This document shows, one piece after another, positions 15,259-29,020 of a DNA stretch of 64,000 nucleotides (within the stretch, counting starts at the first letter, position 1; each line of letters starts with the position of its first letter). The DNA is from Lethocerus indicus (taxonomy: Eukaryota > Arthropoda > Insecta > Hemiptera > Belostomatidae). The DNA is taken from contig JACDQD010000005.1 of the NCBI GenBank assembly GCA_019843655.1, positions 26,608,954 through 26,672,953 on the forward strand, read 5' to 3'. A program made the translations under genes and the position numbers. The notes beneath the pieces were generated by a model. The model saw only the letters and a list, made by a program, of their open reading frames with translations, did not search any database and was not told the origin of the DNA.

Positions 15259-15296
15259 CGGATGCATGAAAGATTCCTAAAGGAATGCTGCATCCG
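15259..15296. repeat. Two-part inverted repeat (38-bp hairpin)
   Basis: The outer arms (8 bp, 15259-15266 and 15289-15296) and inner arms (6 bp, 15273-15278 and 15281-15286) are both perfect complements. They are separated by an asymmetric internal bulge and closed by a 2-nt turn. No function is apparent. Confidence 0.55.
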
Positions 15297-17898
15297 ATTT
15301 TCAAGTAATTCTTGGTGAAAGATATGAGTTCAAATCAAATAAATTGTAATTATTTCGTCGTAACACTCCTGATTCATAATTAATTGTTAACATCCTGATA
15401 AATAAATGGAAAGTGTTAACATACAATATAACGTGTTTAAGCAAATTTAAAGTATAGGTTAAACTTATACTTGAATCTTTTCGTGGTCACAGGCGAAAGT
15501 TGTTTGTGGAAATTTCATACGTCCGCTATTGGTAATTTTTGTTATTTTTCTCCGGAATGTAAAGTTTTAACATTTTGCCCCATGTTTGGTTCAGTAAATA
15601 GTCTGAACTTATTTTATTTTCGTCTACAGTAGGCGAAAAAAGTAATTGGTGGAGGGAAACTGAAATGTTAGTGAGTACAGACAGAAGATTGGTTTTCACC
15701 AAAAGCCGTGAAGGGATTGTGGCGACGTCGGTGACTGACGGGAGCCCGAGAAATCTGACAAATGGCGCATTCGTTGAAAAAAAAAACTTCAGGCTCAACA
15801 GGCACGAGGAAACGGATTCGTCCGTAACTTCCTTTTGAATATCAGGAGAAAATAGAGGCGAAGAAAAAAACTGGGAGGAAACCTCCGCGGTCTCAGAAGA
15901 CCGAGCCCAGAAGAACTCGAGGTTGCGCAGACTTCCATTAGGATTTCGTGAAAGGCTGTGCCTTTCGTCCCTTTCGTCGAGTCCTTTCAAACTCTTTGTT
16001 CTCGAAATCGCATTGCCGATTCAGTTAGGTATTGCTCTAGGTTGCGCCACCGGGATGGCCTCCGTGCTTTGTATTATCTCCGGCCGTTTCCCAATCGGCG
16101 TTTATACTGTTAATTAATGGAATTAAGTGTGCTAACATTATGCTAATGTATTAACTCCAATACGAAAACGGCACGAAACAAGGGAGAGTAGACATCTACT
16201 ATTGTATTTAGTCAATTCATGTCACTAACACAGAGAGCAATTTACGTATCATATATTTTGTTTAGCGATCATCAGTCCCCTGTTTATTTTTGTCCTATGC
16301 TAAACCGGTTTGGGCTTCAATGTCGGTAGCATTCCGTGAATAAAGTAGGTGCTGACGAATTACCCCCAGGGACCTCCGAACAAGATTACTCTTACACCTT
16401 TTCATGAATTAGAAAGAAATACAACGACTCCAACTTTTGATGTAGATGGCTGAGAAAAGGTTTTCGATCATGTGGAAGCTTATAGTAGTCATTCATTTCT
16501 CCGCAATTTTACGAAAACGTAATCATAATGGAATGCGAGTATAAAATGTAAGATATTCCCATATCGATTCTTCAATTACCATATTTTGTTTTGAATTTGC
16601 AAATGGTTTTACAGTAAGCGCCATGCAAGATATACTGTTTTCCGAAAGGCATGCATTTCACTGCAATGTTTCTTCAGAATCTCGAGTTCTGGCATAGTTC
16701 CCACTAGCGGGAGCCGGTCACCGACAATTAACTTTAAGCTCAGTATTAAACAGCCTTCTATCTATGAATGATTTTTACTCTGTTTATGATTTTTTCTTCT
16801 TTCCGATAATAATTGTTTTGGCATTTATAATCTCGATTCGTTTCTCCTTTACCGAACCGGTTAACCTCCCACATTCCGGCATTTCGTAGCGTCTCCCCGT
16901 CGCTGGGCAATGTTTACAATACTCTTTTCAGTGGATTACAGACGAGCACTGATTATTTTATACTTGAATTTGAGTTTCATCAAATAATAAAAGTTTCTCC
17001 TCTACTTTAAGTAGCTAGCAAAGACAAGCGTGCGATTATATAGCGATTTATGGTCTTTTAAAGTTTTTCAAGGACTTATGAAGGCTCTCGAACTGGTGGC
17101 ATGTTATCAATTACTAGGCAAACTAGTATAATGATGTTTATGTCGCAAAATATTATGAATCCGTCGTAATAATTATAATTAAACTAAATTTAATATAACG
17201 CGTTAAAATTGTAATAAATGGTTACAATTTCCATTTGGTTGCAAGATACTTTTAGAGTGTTGTTCTGGTCCCCAGTTTCGGTTCAATTTGAATAACGGAC
17301 AAAAAAATGAATCGTGCCAAGTAATTTTACATCGTAATTAAAAACTGGTTTTTTATTCCTCTCATGTTGAATATTTAAGGTGCCAACAGGAATTATGCCA
17401 AGCTTCTACTGACATTCGAGCTAATAAATCGAATACATAAAATACAATCGTTCAAACCAAAATCACTAACTAGATTTCAAATCACGAGGTGGCAAGGCGC
17501 CCGCAAAATTTTCACTTAACCGTTGATGGATTTAAAGGTACAGAATAAGGAACAACCGTCTTGATTAGCTGGAAAAGGTCTGAGGGATGGGATGAGAGTT
17601 CAGAAAAAGGTATGCACACTGGGCTAGGTGAAAGTAAAATGTTAATGGGGATTGCCTCCTTTCCACCTGTTAAAAGTTTTAACCTCCAGCATCACTCTCC
17701 ACATCGGCATCATCATCGCCATTATTTACTTAAATCGGACATTTTCAAATTTCCTTTACCACTATGTGCATTCTTCCCTCTAAGTAGATTCTCCATACAA
17801 TCTATCTTCTGTTCAACGATTTGACACTATATGCGCACGTTATCAATCCAATAATTGGTTAAAGACACACACAGACATTGTATATGAAAATTATCTTA

Positions 17899-18007
17899 AG
17901 ATTTCGTGTGTTTCTGTCTCCTCTCGCTGGTTTGGTCTTTTGATAGACCGGTTTCGGCTGCTCGCCATCTTCAGTAGCGGTGTTAGTCACTTTTGGCACT
18001 TTGGATG
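17899..18007. repeat. Dispersed repeat, copy 2
   Basis: This is the second copy of the repeat at 1634-1730, in the same orientation. It carries a small extra segment near its 3' end just before the shared TTTGGATG. On the opposite strand the core reads CTGAAGATGGC, a pattern I associate loosely with insect retroelement tails; that is only an impression. Confidence 0.75.
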
Positions 18008-21000
18008 TTTTTTGGGCATTCTCACTACACTGTCACTTGTACTGTGGTGGTTGTCTGTCGGGTCTATGTATATGTATTTTGTTATTGTATTTTGGGGGGA
18101 TGTCACTAAGAAAATACGGTTATTCATGAAATAGTTGCTTGATTATTTTTCAACATTTCTACTCTTTCAAAACATTTTCTTTGGAGCACTACCTCAATAA
18201 AAAAAATTGAAAAATTCCGGAAGCAACTTCAAACATTCCCAGGGAAATAATTTGTCCTATATATCCATTAGTGTGGTCTTTTAAATACGGGTGTAATTAT
18301 TACATTAATTTCATTGACATAAATCTCCTCAGTATTGAGATGGCTTACTGTAATCTAAATTTTTTGTTGAATTTAAAATGGAAAATATTTGGCATTTGAA
18401 TTTCCATCTGCCTAAAAGAAAATTAAGCAATTATAAACAAAAAGGAAAATCGGACACTGGTAAAAATCGACGCAAAGAAATAAAAATTCAGACAGATTTC
18501 CAAAGAAAAAATATCTGTTTTGCCTCGGGCAAACGTGATTCCTGGGCAAAGGCCGCCAGAGCCCTATTTATCCACGGTATAATAAGGGAACCGGGATAAA
18601 TGAAGCAATATTTCTCCGGAGCAAAATGATACGAAAAAAATAAGATCACTCCTCGAACAATAGGCCCCATGAATATTCAAGGCTAGCTCACGCGTAGCTA
18701 CCTGATTTCACCCGTGTTCTCCAACAAAGAACAACCGTCGTTATCGACAGTTCAATGGGGTGTTTTACCAGAAAAATTTAGAAATCGTAATATTATACTT
18801 GTTGTAATACCTTCGCACCATACCATTCCACCATACTGGTACTGGTTTCAATGACTCGTTGGTAATTGACATATCAGAAACGCCATTAGGATTAACCATT
18901 GCAATACTGTAAACTTTATTTCATTCATATCTAATATCTCAGATGCTACTCGAACAGGCTTGCTAAAACATACGGATGACACATATTTTGGGGGAATGGG
19001 CATACAGTCATACCGAGTAAATTAATTTTGTTAAACCTCCTACCTCTAATCTACGACTAGCGGTAGTCTTCTGAGCCCTGTTAATCAAAGAGCGGGCAAT
19101 TCGCTCCATATATCAACTATATATTATGATGGATAAATAGGTGTAAATGGCCAGCTACATTGTTACTACTGGTCTGCACCATTGTTCCCTCATTGCCTTA
19201 CAGCATTAGAGATCTCGAAATTCCGTTACGATTTCCTTTCTGCTGAGAAACACAGGATTTCGGGTGTTACAAAATTGCACCTGAAAGGGGCCTCAGGGAG
19301 GTTGGCATTGGAGGCCTATTTGGGCCGGTTCCATTGTACACAGCAGGTTAGCGTAGAACCTACAGGTTAGGTGTCGTAATGTGTTCTCTTGTTGCGTTCT
19401 CGTATCTTTCAGATTAGCTAGGCCGAGAAACCTTGACTGCTCGCCTCGAGGACGCTTCCCTCCCCTCTGTTTTCGTACACCCTCGATTTTGGGCCCCTGA
19501 CCTATATTATTCCTTTTTAAATACACATTTTGTAAATTTGAGTTCACTATTTTAGATGTATCATAATTGCTGAGGGAAATATGAATATCAGTTTATATTG
19601 TACATAAAAAAGAATGCATTTCGAAATACAAAAAAAAAACATTCTGTACGTAACATATTCCTATACCTATGGCTAATGCGTATATTATTAGATACTGAAT
19701 TAATTCCCGTTACAGCATTTCGTTCTTAGGCAACCGGGGGCTCCAATAACCCGACAGAATCACGATAACAAAATCTGCCGTTTCTCCCATCGATTTTTAT
19801 AGCCAGTGAGATATGAATTGAAAAGTGAAATGTGAAGTTCCGTATCCGATTTCGACTTGTGTTGAACTTTCCCAATCCATTTGCGTAACAGACTTACTTG
19901 CCTTTCTTCTTTTTTTTTACGTAATGAAAATTCAAATCGGTTTTACCATTCGTGTGGGCGAGTTACACCATTATTTATAGTGTTTCCCAAATTACCTCTG
20001 ATGGATTCGCGAAGGAAGCTTTGACGAAGAGAAATCTAAGCGATAACTGTAGTAGTGCTCAGACGCAGTTCCATTAATCCATACATTTATTTTTTCCTGG
20101 CCAACAGCAACTTTGACCGCAAAATCAATGCTCTCAGATCGAAGCATAACAAAACTAAACTACAAAACAGTCTAAAATACAATTATAGCACAAATTACAC
20201 AAGTAGTGAATGACCTCCAATGCCTATGAAATGTTTTTGGATCTAATGGAACAACATGCCAGGCTTCACGCAATCGACAGTAGCAGTCTGTTTTCAGTAT
20301 AATGAGGTATTTGTGGCATGTCGAGTGTGTTCAATTAGTGTCCGGCCGGATGTTTTGATATCTAAATTTCTGTCCTGGTGACGCTTGAAGGTTAGCGATA
20401 CTGTTTTAAAAACTCGTTTCAGATATAAGAACATCTATTTGTTGGTGGCCAACGAAGGGAAAATAGACTCTTTTGCACGGTTGTTTTTTAAGGCCGAAAT
20501 TCGCGTAACGGCAAAACCGAAGAGCTCTGTGTTATACAAGCTCTCTTTACGTTAGGGCAAGCGTGAAATTGTCCCCGTAATGAATTCCGGCGGTTGTTTA
20601 CATTCAATACAAATTAGCATAATCTCTAAGCGGCCTGGCTTACTTTTCTAAACCTGTTGCGCAATTCATAGAAGTCGTTGTCCGTTGCTAATTGCCTGGA
20701 GTTGGCGGCAGTTTGTTTAAACTATGCCGACGATTATTATGTATTATGTAGTATTATGTTACGACTTCTGAATTGTTCTTCTGAAAAGTTATACTGTTTA
20801 GTTTCCTATTGTTTCCCATCACTATATGAATATAAATGTGGATCAAGGACATTATTTAATATGAAATAGTAAAAGTATTATATAGTATTATATTAAATAA
20901 TTTCTATTTGAGCAAGTATTATTATTTGCTGAGGGCCACTAAATGATTTAAGAACATCAAATGTAATTATGTTATTTGAAATAGCTTTGTCATAATACTG

Positions 21001-24000
21001 AAAAATACTTTATGGACTGGAGTTCTAAGAAATTCAGACTTGTTTATCCATCAAAAACTCATAATATATTTTGGTGAAAAGTGGTCTAGTAATGGCGCGG
21101 CTCTAAGCGACGCAAATAGAATCATTTTAGATCCATTAATTCTTAAAATCCTGAGTATATAATACTTGTTGTTTTGGAATGGTCGTTAGATTGAGTTCCG
21201 ATAATGATTGCAACAGACTTAAAGTTTATTCTGAAACATTTACAAAACAAGTGGCCATCTCCGTCCCTCCGTATGGTACATAGTACAACCGAATTAATAT
21301 GCATATTTTCATAAAAATTTAAAACTGTACACATTAATAATAATAATAATCTCAGGTATCAAAAAGACGACAGATATATCAGAGTATGCTTTTATCTGAC
21401 CTAATTGATGGTTTTTTATAATAAAAACATCATGCCGATTTTCCTCTAAACTACTTACTATATTTCTCCTTAAAATTCGTATTATAGCTCGAAGTAACAA
21501 AAAAGGTACATATAAAATATTTACTTAACCATTTTAGTAAAGCATTCCTCGTAGGTTTGAAGGTAAAGTAAACGCAATCGTGAAATATTAAAGAAGTAAC
21601 TAAGCAGAAAAGTTGGACTTGGGTTAATTTTGCCTATTCGCCTTTCTTCAGTAGTATTTCTTTGTAAAGCATTAGAAAGTTTTCCAGATCATATTTTAAG
21701 AAACAGTTTCTCCCAGGGCTGCGCGGACACACTGGCGGTCATATAGGAAGTGCACTATATCCTGTGCAACCCTTCCAGATTAATTTATTGCACTTTCTTA
21801 TCTTGTCCGAAAAAAGAAAATTGCTCGGTGTGCAATAGCGACTTTAGAAAGGGGACAAGGCTCAATAATGATTTTGTATTCGCAGTTACCGGAAAGGATT
21901 CATTATTCCGTAATTTACAGCGCAGTAAGACTCGCTGGAAGGCCAATCAAAGGAGAAAGCAATGCTCCCCCCCCCCCCTTTGGTCACTTTCCAAATATTC
22001 TCCGGAAACGCACTGTACGCCCAGTCCACGCTCAATTTTACCAAGTTTCAGAATTACCCGTTAATTCAAATAAGACATAGTATAAGAAAATAATAGTGAG
22101 ACGTTGGGAATCTTCAATTTTAAAGCTGAGCTAAACGAGAGTGAGTCGACTTTTCCGAGAGAGAATCATCCCCTCGAGTTAGCGGCAAATCGCGTTTGTT
22201 TTAGCTTTCCACGCTTCTTGTGAAACACTTCCATTCCCTTTTAATCATGAAACCCCCTCCGCACACACGGCGTTTGTTGCAATATATACGTTACGGGTAA
22301 AGCTAGAAAGTGGATAATGTCAGATACAAGTAACCGGCGTTCTGTCTTCATCTGTGCACTAGTAAATTGACCGATGTGCTTCACTTGTGCAATGCAGTTT
22401 TACATTTAATTGACTATTGATGATCTCGGTCGTTTATGCGTTTATTGTAAATGTTATTGTTAATTTCCGCTTTCTGACAAATGGTAGCCAGGAGCGACCT
22501 TAAATGATAAAACAAGCGTTGAGGAAGAGACAATGAAAGGACCTCGTGGCCTTGTCGGTAATAAATATTGAAAATTTATTTCGAAAGTTACATTTATTCC
22601 CCTTTTAGTTTGTATGGCTGCGTTACATATCTTACTTTCTGGCCGTATAAATATTTCACTATTACTCCTAAGTACACAGAAGAAAGATGGATCATGTGAG
22701 CACACATATTCCTATTATAATCCAAGTTCCTAACCACTGTGAAAATATTAGACGTTCCCATCATTCATAACTTTACAAAAAATTATTTTAAGTATAATTC
22801 TCTACAGCACTATAAATCAGGTCAATGGGAAATATCAGTTGGATTACAAGATTACAGGAAACAGGCAATCAAGTTTTAATGAGAAAAAAAAGAGTAAATG
22901 TCGAGTTATTCGTGAGAGTCTTTTCGTTTTCGTTATGTCCACCCTTTTAGTTTTCTGGCATAAGTATATAATTTAAAAATATAATGATATAATAATCGTA
23001 TTTCTAGTATAAGATATCACAGATGAGAACTACAAGATTTCAATATGTCATCACTCGCATTTTATTTGTTTGCCTTCTGTTGTAATCAATTATTTTCGCA
23101 GCACTGTCACAATTGCATCTACAGCATAAATGTATTGATTTATGGGACAAGGGACAGTAAACGTCCCTCGCTATTACGTCGAATGCTACTGGCTAGTGGT
23201 AAAACCAATCAAACCCACAACTAAACAAGCGAGAGGAGGACAATGAATCAAAAGTGTCATGTTTCGTATTGATAGACACGGTTAATTGATGTTGCATTAT
23301 TTCGAATCTATCTTACGTTCGAAACAATGATCATTATTACTATTTAAAAATGTATAACATGATTTCAAACCCACCTAATAATCCCTATAAATCTGTCAAA
23401 TGATAGGGAAATAAAATATAACTAATAGCAACTATTTCACGCATGATTCCAACCGCTTGTTCTTTAGGGGAATCATTCTAAGTATGCGCCTAGGTGCCTC
23501 TCTCAATCACGTATTTACTTCTAGAGGCGAATCTCCTTGGTTTAGTAACGCATTCATTAGAGTGTTATTCAGCTGGGATGCTGAGCCAAGAGCATCTGGA
23601 AGGTGAAGCCAGTGAAGACCGGTGAAAGTGTACCTTGTTTAATCTCAAGTTCTGCTTCACTCTCTGTCTTATTCGCTATCTCTCTCTTTCTCTCTCTCTC
23701 CCATTCCTCCTCCCACATCTCATGTCTTTCCCTTTCTCTCCCTCCCCATTTTCAACATTCCGCGCATTTTTTTCATGTTTTTCTCCTTTCAAATTAAGAA
23801 TTTTCATTGCTAATGATGCGTAGTTATAAAATCTATCACTTTAATAATTGATTAAGGCAAGCATGAGAGTTGTATTAGTTAATGAAACCGGTTGATGCTT
23901 CATTAAACTGACAGCGGTCCGACGCACAGGAAGATCACCCGAGTTCGTTCGAGGCCGAACACGTCTATAAAGATATCTTGGGTTATAGGGTCGTAATTAC

Positions 24001-26757
24001 AAATATAATTATAACGGGGGTTATAATGGGTGAATGTGTGAGAAGGCGCAAGGACGTAGGTAATTAATTGGTCAAAAAAGAATTGTTAGCCCGAAGAGCC
24101 CTAGAGGAAGAGTCAGCCAGACCAGACGTCCTCAATTTGGGAAGATCGTCCTCCTTTCCAAACTAAAATCTCCTTCCCATCTTCACCTTATATCAAGGAT
24201 GTCCCACTTTTGAAATATTTCGACCAATTCATAGGCTTTGAATGACAGACCGACTATCTAAATGGCTGTTGTAACGCAATTACTAAATTCTTTTAATGCC
24301 CCTTTATGTCTATTAGTAAATTCCTGAATGTCAGCTCAACAAGTAAATAAAATTTAAAAAAAATTATTTACAGAATAGAGTCTAAGCAACCGTTACACAA
24401 TCGTCTTTAATCGCCCTTAATCCTGTCTAATCCCAGTAATGGTAACCGGTGTAAAATTTCTATTAAAAAACTATGTGGATTTAATTAAACCTAAAAGATG
24501 AGTGTAAATTCCAAAAGAGGAATCTCATCTCCTGCGACAGGTTTTTATCGACACTGCGCGATATCACGGTTATTTGGTGTCCAGATCAGATAATCAATAT
24601 GCTTTCAATATGCTCAATATAAATTGAATTTTTTTCTCGCCGCGGTAGATCATTTTGCTTGGAAATTCCTCGTGTCGCCTTCGGGTGTTCGACTTGCGCC
24701 ACATTTCAGAGGTTCTGAATCGAGTTGCGCAACCGACCACCGGATTCTTTAACTACCCGCTTTCTTGATAGTCTCCCGCCCCAAATAACAACTCGTTTTT
24801 CAAATGGAATGCCTATCTCTCTTGCCCGGCTCCCGTTTTCCTTCGCGTTTCGCTATTCGGGCCGGTTCACATTCGCCTCTAATGAAAATGACTCTTTTCA
24901 AACGTATCTGTTTTAACTGGAATGTCGACCACGATTGGCGGGAACGTCGCGATTTCTGATTTCCTGAAGGCTCTGAACTATAAACTGAATTGTAGTGGCG
25001 TTAGAAATCCATTGATGAAAACACCTGTGTCCTAACACGGAGCAATAATATTCACCTTATACAAGTATTGGAGTGCGTATATGCATCACTTGACATATAT
25101 AACGCGTGTAATTTAATTTATTTATGATTTGTTAGGGACTTTAAGAGGTTAATATATATTTTTTACCTTAATACAATATAGCGTTTTACTGACGATAACT
25201 TTCTTATCACTATTTTCTGAAAAATATACAAAAAAGTGTACAAAAGATGTATATTGTCTAGTGTATACTGACTATTACTTCCAAATACAATACCGACCGT
25301 AGGAACAATTTTTGAAACTATAAAAAAGGGATTTTAATTCCGTAAAAACGCAATAAGAGAAAGTACTATAACAAGCACAATTTGATGTTTAATCAGCCTC
25401 GGAAACTGGCTATGGCGAAAAGCCTAAACCGGTCCGTTGCAGATACCAAATACGGGAAACCAAATTGGCAAGCAAGCATCTCCAGTACGGCAGTAATCCA
25501 TCCAAAAAAGTTCATTCCTTTCCGAGTTTTCCTACCGGCTTAATTTATAAATATAAAATGGAATTCTCGACAAATATGGGATAGACCAATCCTTCTTTCC
25601 TGTGACGGTGCACCGGGCAATTCAACGTACATATAAGAGACGGTAAAGTAACTGGAGTCCGGGTGTAAACACGTACATTTAACGGTACACCTGTGTTGAG
25701 TATTTCAGAAATGCTTTTCATTCCCGGCGTTTACACGCTCCCTCATTGGCGCACCTCCCTGAAAATTAAAATACGGAAAAGAGCAGCATCTCAATTTTTA
25801 TTTATTCGACTGTCTGGCTGAGATCCACCTCTAGATATAAACTTAACAAATTATGCTTCGCTTAGAGGTATTTTTCAATGTCACGCTAAAAGTTATGTTC
25901 AGTCTCTACCTCCAAATTACAAGAAATGCTCAGTATTTCTTCCATTTTTCCAAAAATTTGTGTTTCCTTCGTTCGGTTTTCCATTCACACTTAGGAATCC
26001 ATATGATATAGGAGAGTCTTTTGAAAAGTCTTTATACACGTTTTTTTCCTTAGACTCAGTTTAAAAGGTACACAACCGCAGGGCGTTCCAATACGAGATA
26101 TTAATGATATTAATTTCAATTAATGAAATTGAAACGACGTAATTATTCGTAATCACTAATCATTTACGAGCCTATGCTTTTATTTCAACGAAAGTATCCG
26201 ACATTGTGCAATTTGCAATTAATACCATTGCATAGGATAGAAAAACGAGCCGTACGAAATGAACGCTTGGCCTAACATTCAGGTCCTTTCTCCCGGGTTT
26301 AAAATAAGCTTTCACAGAGTTCAAAAAGTATCGAACTCGGTGGAAAAATATTTCAAATGTGACAAAAAATAAAACGGGTTTGCGAAATACCGGCTGGAGT
26401 CAGCTGTCCTATTTTTAAATCGGATTTCGTTGAACTTTGCAGAAGAATTTCCATTAACGGGATCTCGCATCTTAAAAGGGAAAATATTACGCTGTCGGGC
26501 GGGACTACGGGAGCCGAGAAAACAAATTAACACAATTAATTTTTCTAAGTTGACAATTTCACTTCGGCATTCTTTCTGAAGTGGAACATTTAAAACTGTT
26601 TTCAGTTATGTCTGTGACTCCTTGTTATTTATGATAGTTACACATGTTTTAATTATTTGCCCAACCAACAATAATAAAAGAATCTACACGAAATATTACA
26701 GTTTTTTAACTCAATTAAGCCCAGTTTTATTTTGTCTAATAATTGAGTCAATTATTA

Positions 26758-26849
26758 TTACGATTTATTTTATAATTATGTAAAGTTGGCGGGACATAAA
26801 GAAGCCCCACCAACTAAAAAAAACCACATAATTATAAAATAAATCGTAA
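26758..26849. repeat. 92-bp nested palindrome (hairpin or MITE-like element)
   Basis: Two 24-bp arms (26758-26781 and 26826-26849) are perfect reverse complements. Inside them, 26784-26793 and 26806-26815 form a second inverted repeat with one mismatch, around a short centre. The outer arms are AT-rich and the inner arms GC-rich. No open frame or clear target-site duplication is seen. It could be a small inverted-repeat transposon relic or a structured RNA element. Confidence 0.75.
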
Positions 26850-29020
26850 ATAACTTGTTCTGTGATTGAGCCCTTTCATTGATTAGCGCTCGCTTATTAG
26901 ACCCCTAAATTTGTCTTTAAAGCGATAATGGCTGTCGAAACATTGAAATATAAAATTCCTCATAATAAAATGTTCATACAATGAACATAAAGATTCACCC
27001 TTACTGTTCTTGTTTTTGTTATCGCGACAGATATTAATAATTTTTAAAAATTATATTTTCCCTGACACATATAGACTAATTTGAAGTCCAATGTCCGGTG
27101 CCGAATGCCAAAAATGGGCGTGCCGCTGTAATGCTGTCCTCAGAATTATTTAGGGCAGTCGCTGTCCAATTGAACAGTCACATTGAAATGTTGCACCGAA
27201 TTAAAAAAGAAAAAAAGAAATCAATTTATTTCTTCTGAGATATGCAAATTGTAATGATAATAATGATACGTGTATCGAATCAGCCACGGAAACAATATTC
27301 CCCAACGTATTACAATGTCACTGTACTATTCGCTATGTAAATAAACTGCACATGAATAGTGCATTATGTAATTATTTCTAGGGAATATCCTGTAGACCTG
27401 GTTTTACAACCAACGTGCAGTTAAATCCTCCCCAATTGAGCTGGGAAGCCTGAAGTTTAACCGGTTCTCGAATATCATGCCCAGGGAACTGTAAACGAAG
27501 TACATAATGACTGTGTTAACTTGTCGACCACGATTTTTCAGTCGGCATGTTGAGTTCGTGGTGAATGGCGTGATTAGAAACATACCGGGGAGCATTAAGG
27601 ATGGCTCAAAGGACCAAGGAGAGGTAGATTAGAACCCCCGGACGCGATCGATGTTGGATGTCTCGGTGGGACCCCCATAGTTCATTATCGTATGTCCACG
27701 TCAAATGTGACGCCCGTTTCAGTAATGGCCTTAGTTGTCCTAATTTCCTGTTCAAATCCATTCTTTTGAGTGGGGTATGGGGATTCCACGTGCGGAGGAA
27801 AGATATAAGTACTATACTAAAAGAATAGGTGTATATGCAGTATAAGTAGTGAGGGTTATGGAATGAAGGAAGGAGTGTATTGCGGTATACTTGCGTATGA
27901 CAACAGTTGGACGGTCCGATCTTAGACCGTTAACGTTGTTGAGGCCATTGAGGAGGTACGGCATTTGTACGTTTTCCCAGTTATGCGGTAGCCGAGGCAC
28001 CTCGTTGCCACCTTGACCTTTCTGCATCATCTCCGCCTCATCCCTCCCAGTCTTTTACTCTCACTCCGCATCTCCTCAACCTCCTTTTTCTCTTTTAAAT
28101 TTCACTTTCTTTTTTTATCCTTCGAACCTGTTAAAATTACCAACCTGCGTATTCCCACTAATAAAGCGTGCTGTTCAGCCTCTTAATTCATGGCGACGAG
28201 GCGAAGGGGGCGGAACATTCCAACAATAATTTATTTGTGGGGCCTTGACACGCTATATTCTACCGAAATCTTATTCGACTGTGATAGTTACCCTTTCAGC
28301 AAGCAAGCAAGAACACGAATTTGTCTATTGTCCTTCCGCTTATATTTAATACAGTTTTTCGAATACATTATTTTTTTTTATGCAATCTTTCAAAATTCTT
28401 AGGCGCCGTTCATAAGTCCGGTTTCATGAAAAAATAATAAATATTATTTATTAAATATTTATGTAGTGGTGTCAATGGGATTATGTTTATTCAGATAGCC
28501 GGTAAAATTAAACTACCAGTTATTACGATACGTTCACCCTCGTGTAATGTATCAAAGGTAAACAACGTCTTATTGGAAATCAGAAATTATGTTGCCCCTT
28601 TTCCTATAGATGCGCCTTTCGCGGCATGGAGAAGAAACCGCGCGGGATGTTTAACTTTCACAACGTTTTTAAGTTTAACCAAAAAAAGTACTCACGGCTC
28701 TTCGTTTATTTTTGGATTTCACATGTACGGTTCAAGGCTCCCCTTTTCAAGGCCGATGGTAGTAAGGTCGAACGCCCCTTCTAACGGGGAGGAACCCGGC
28801 TCTGAATTATTCTAAGATTACTTGTGATCACGTCCCTTCCACGCATAGGCCCTTACGATATTAAGGCGTCTTGAAATCCAGTGTTTTGAATTTACTTAAT
28901 GCATTTTTATAATTTACTATAATCTAATTTATAGTATATAATTTACTTAATAACATTTGTTAGGGCACACTATTATTGATTGCCATTAATTTTTATTGTA
29001 CATATATTTTTATTTTACAG

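Larger units (their letters stand above)
1..28860. other. Gene-poor region upstream of the lectin exons
   Basis: No stretch here could be assembled into a recognisable protein. Open frames are short; the longest is 154 codons on the minus strand at 15526-15990, and none shows a known domain. CpG is at ordinary frequency: I counted 15 in 25441-25740. The region holds (AT)n arrays, a (GT)n array at 3674-3698, a (GA)n run near 7215-7229, a (TC)n run near 23679-23701 and a run of 12 C at 21967-21978. Two copies of a dispersed repeat and several inverted repeats are listed separately. It could be intergenic DNA, or the first intron and regulatory domain of the lectin gene, whose 5' exon is missing. 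Confidence 0.6.

Noticed and set aside
15526..15990. 154-codon minus-strand open frame, the longest in the first 29 kb
   Set aside because: No recognisable domain, no splice-consistent neighbours, composition Ser/Leu-rich without pattern. A frame of this length can arise by chance in 29 kb at this GC content.
23635..23823. Signal-peptide-like Leu/Ser-rich frame
   Set aside because: It has no ATG start and is produced by the TC-rich simple repeat.
28483..28557. Candidate lectin first exon starting at ATG 28483 with a donor-like GTAAAC
   Set aside because: It would end in phase 0, while the lectin exon at 29021 needs phase 1, and it lacks a convincing signal peptide.
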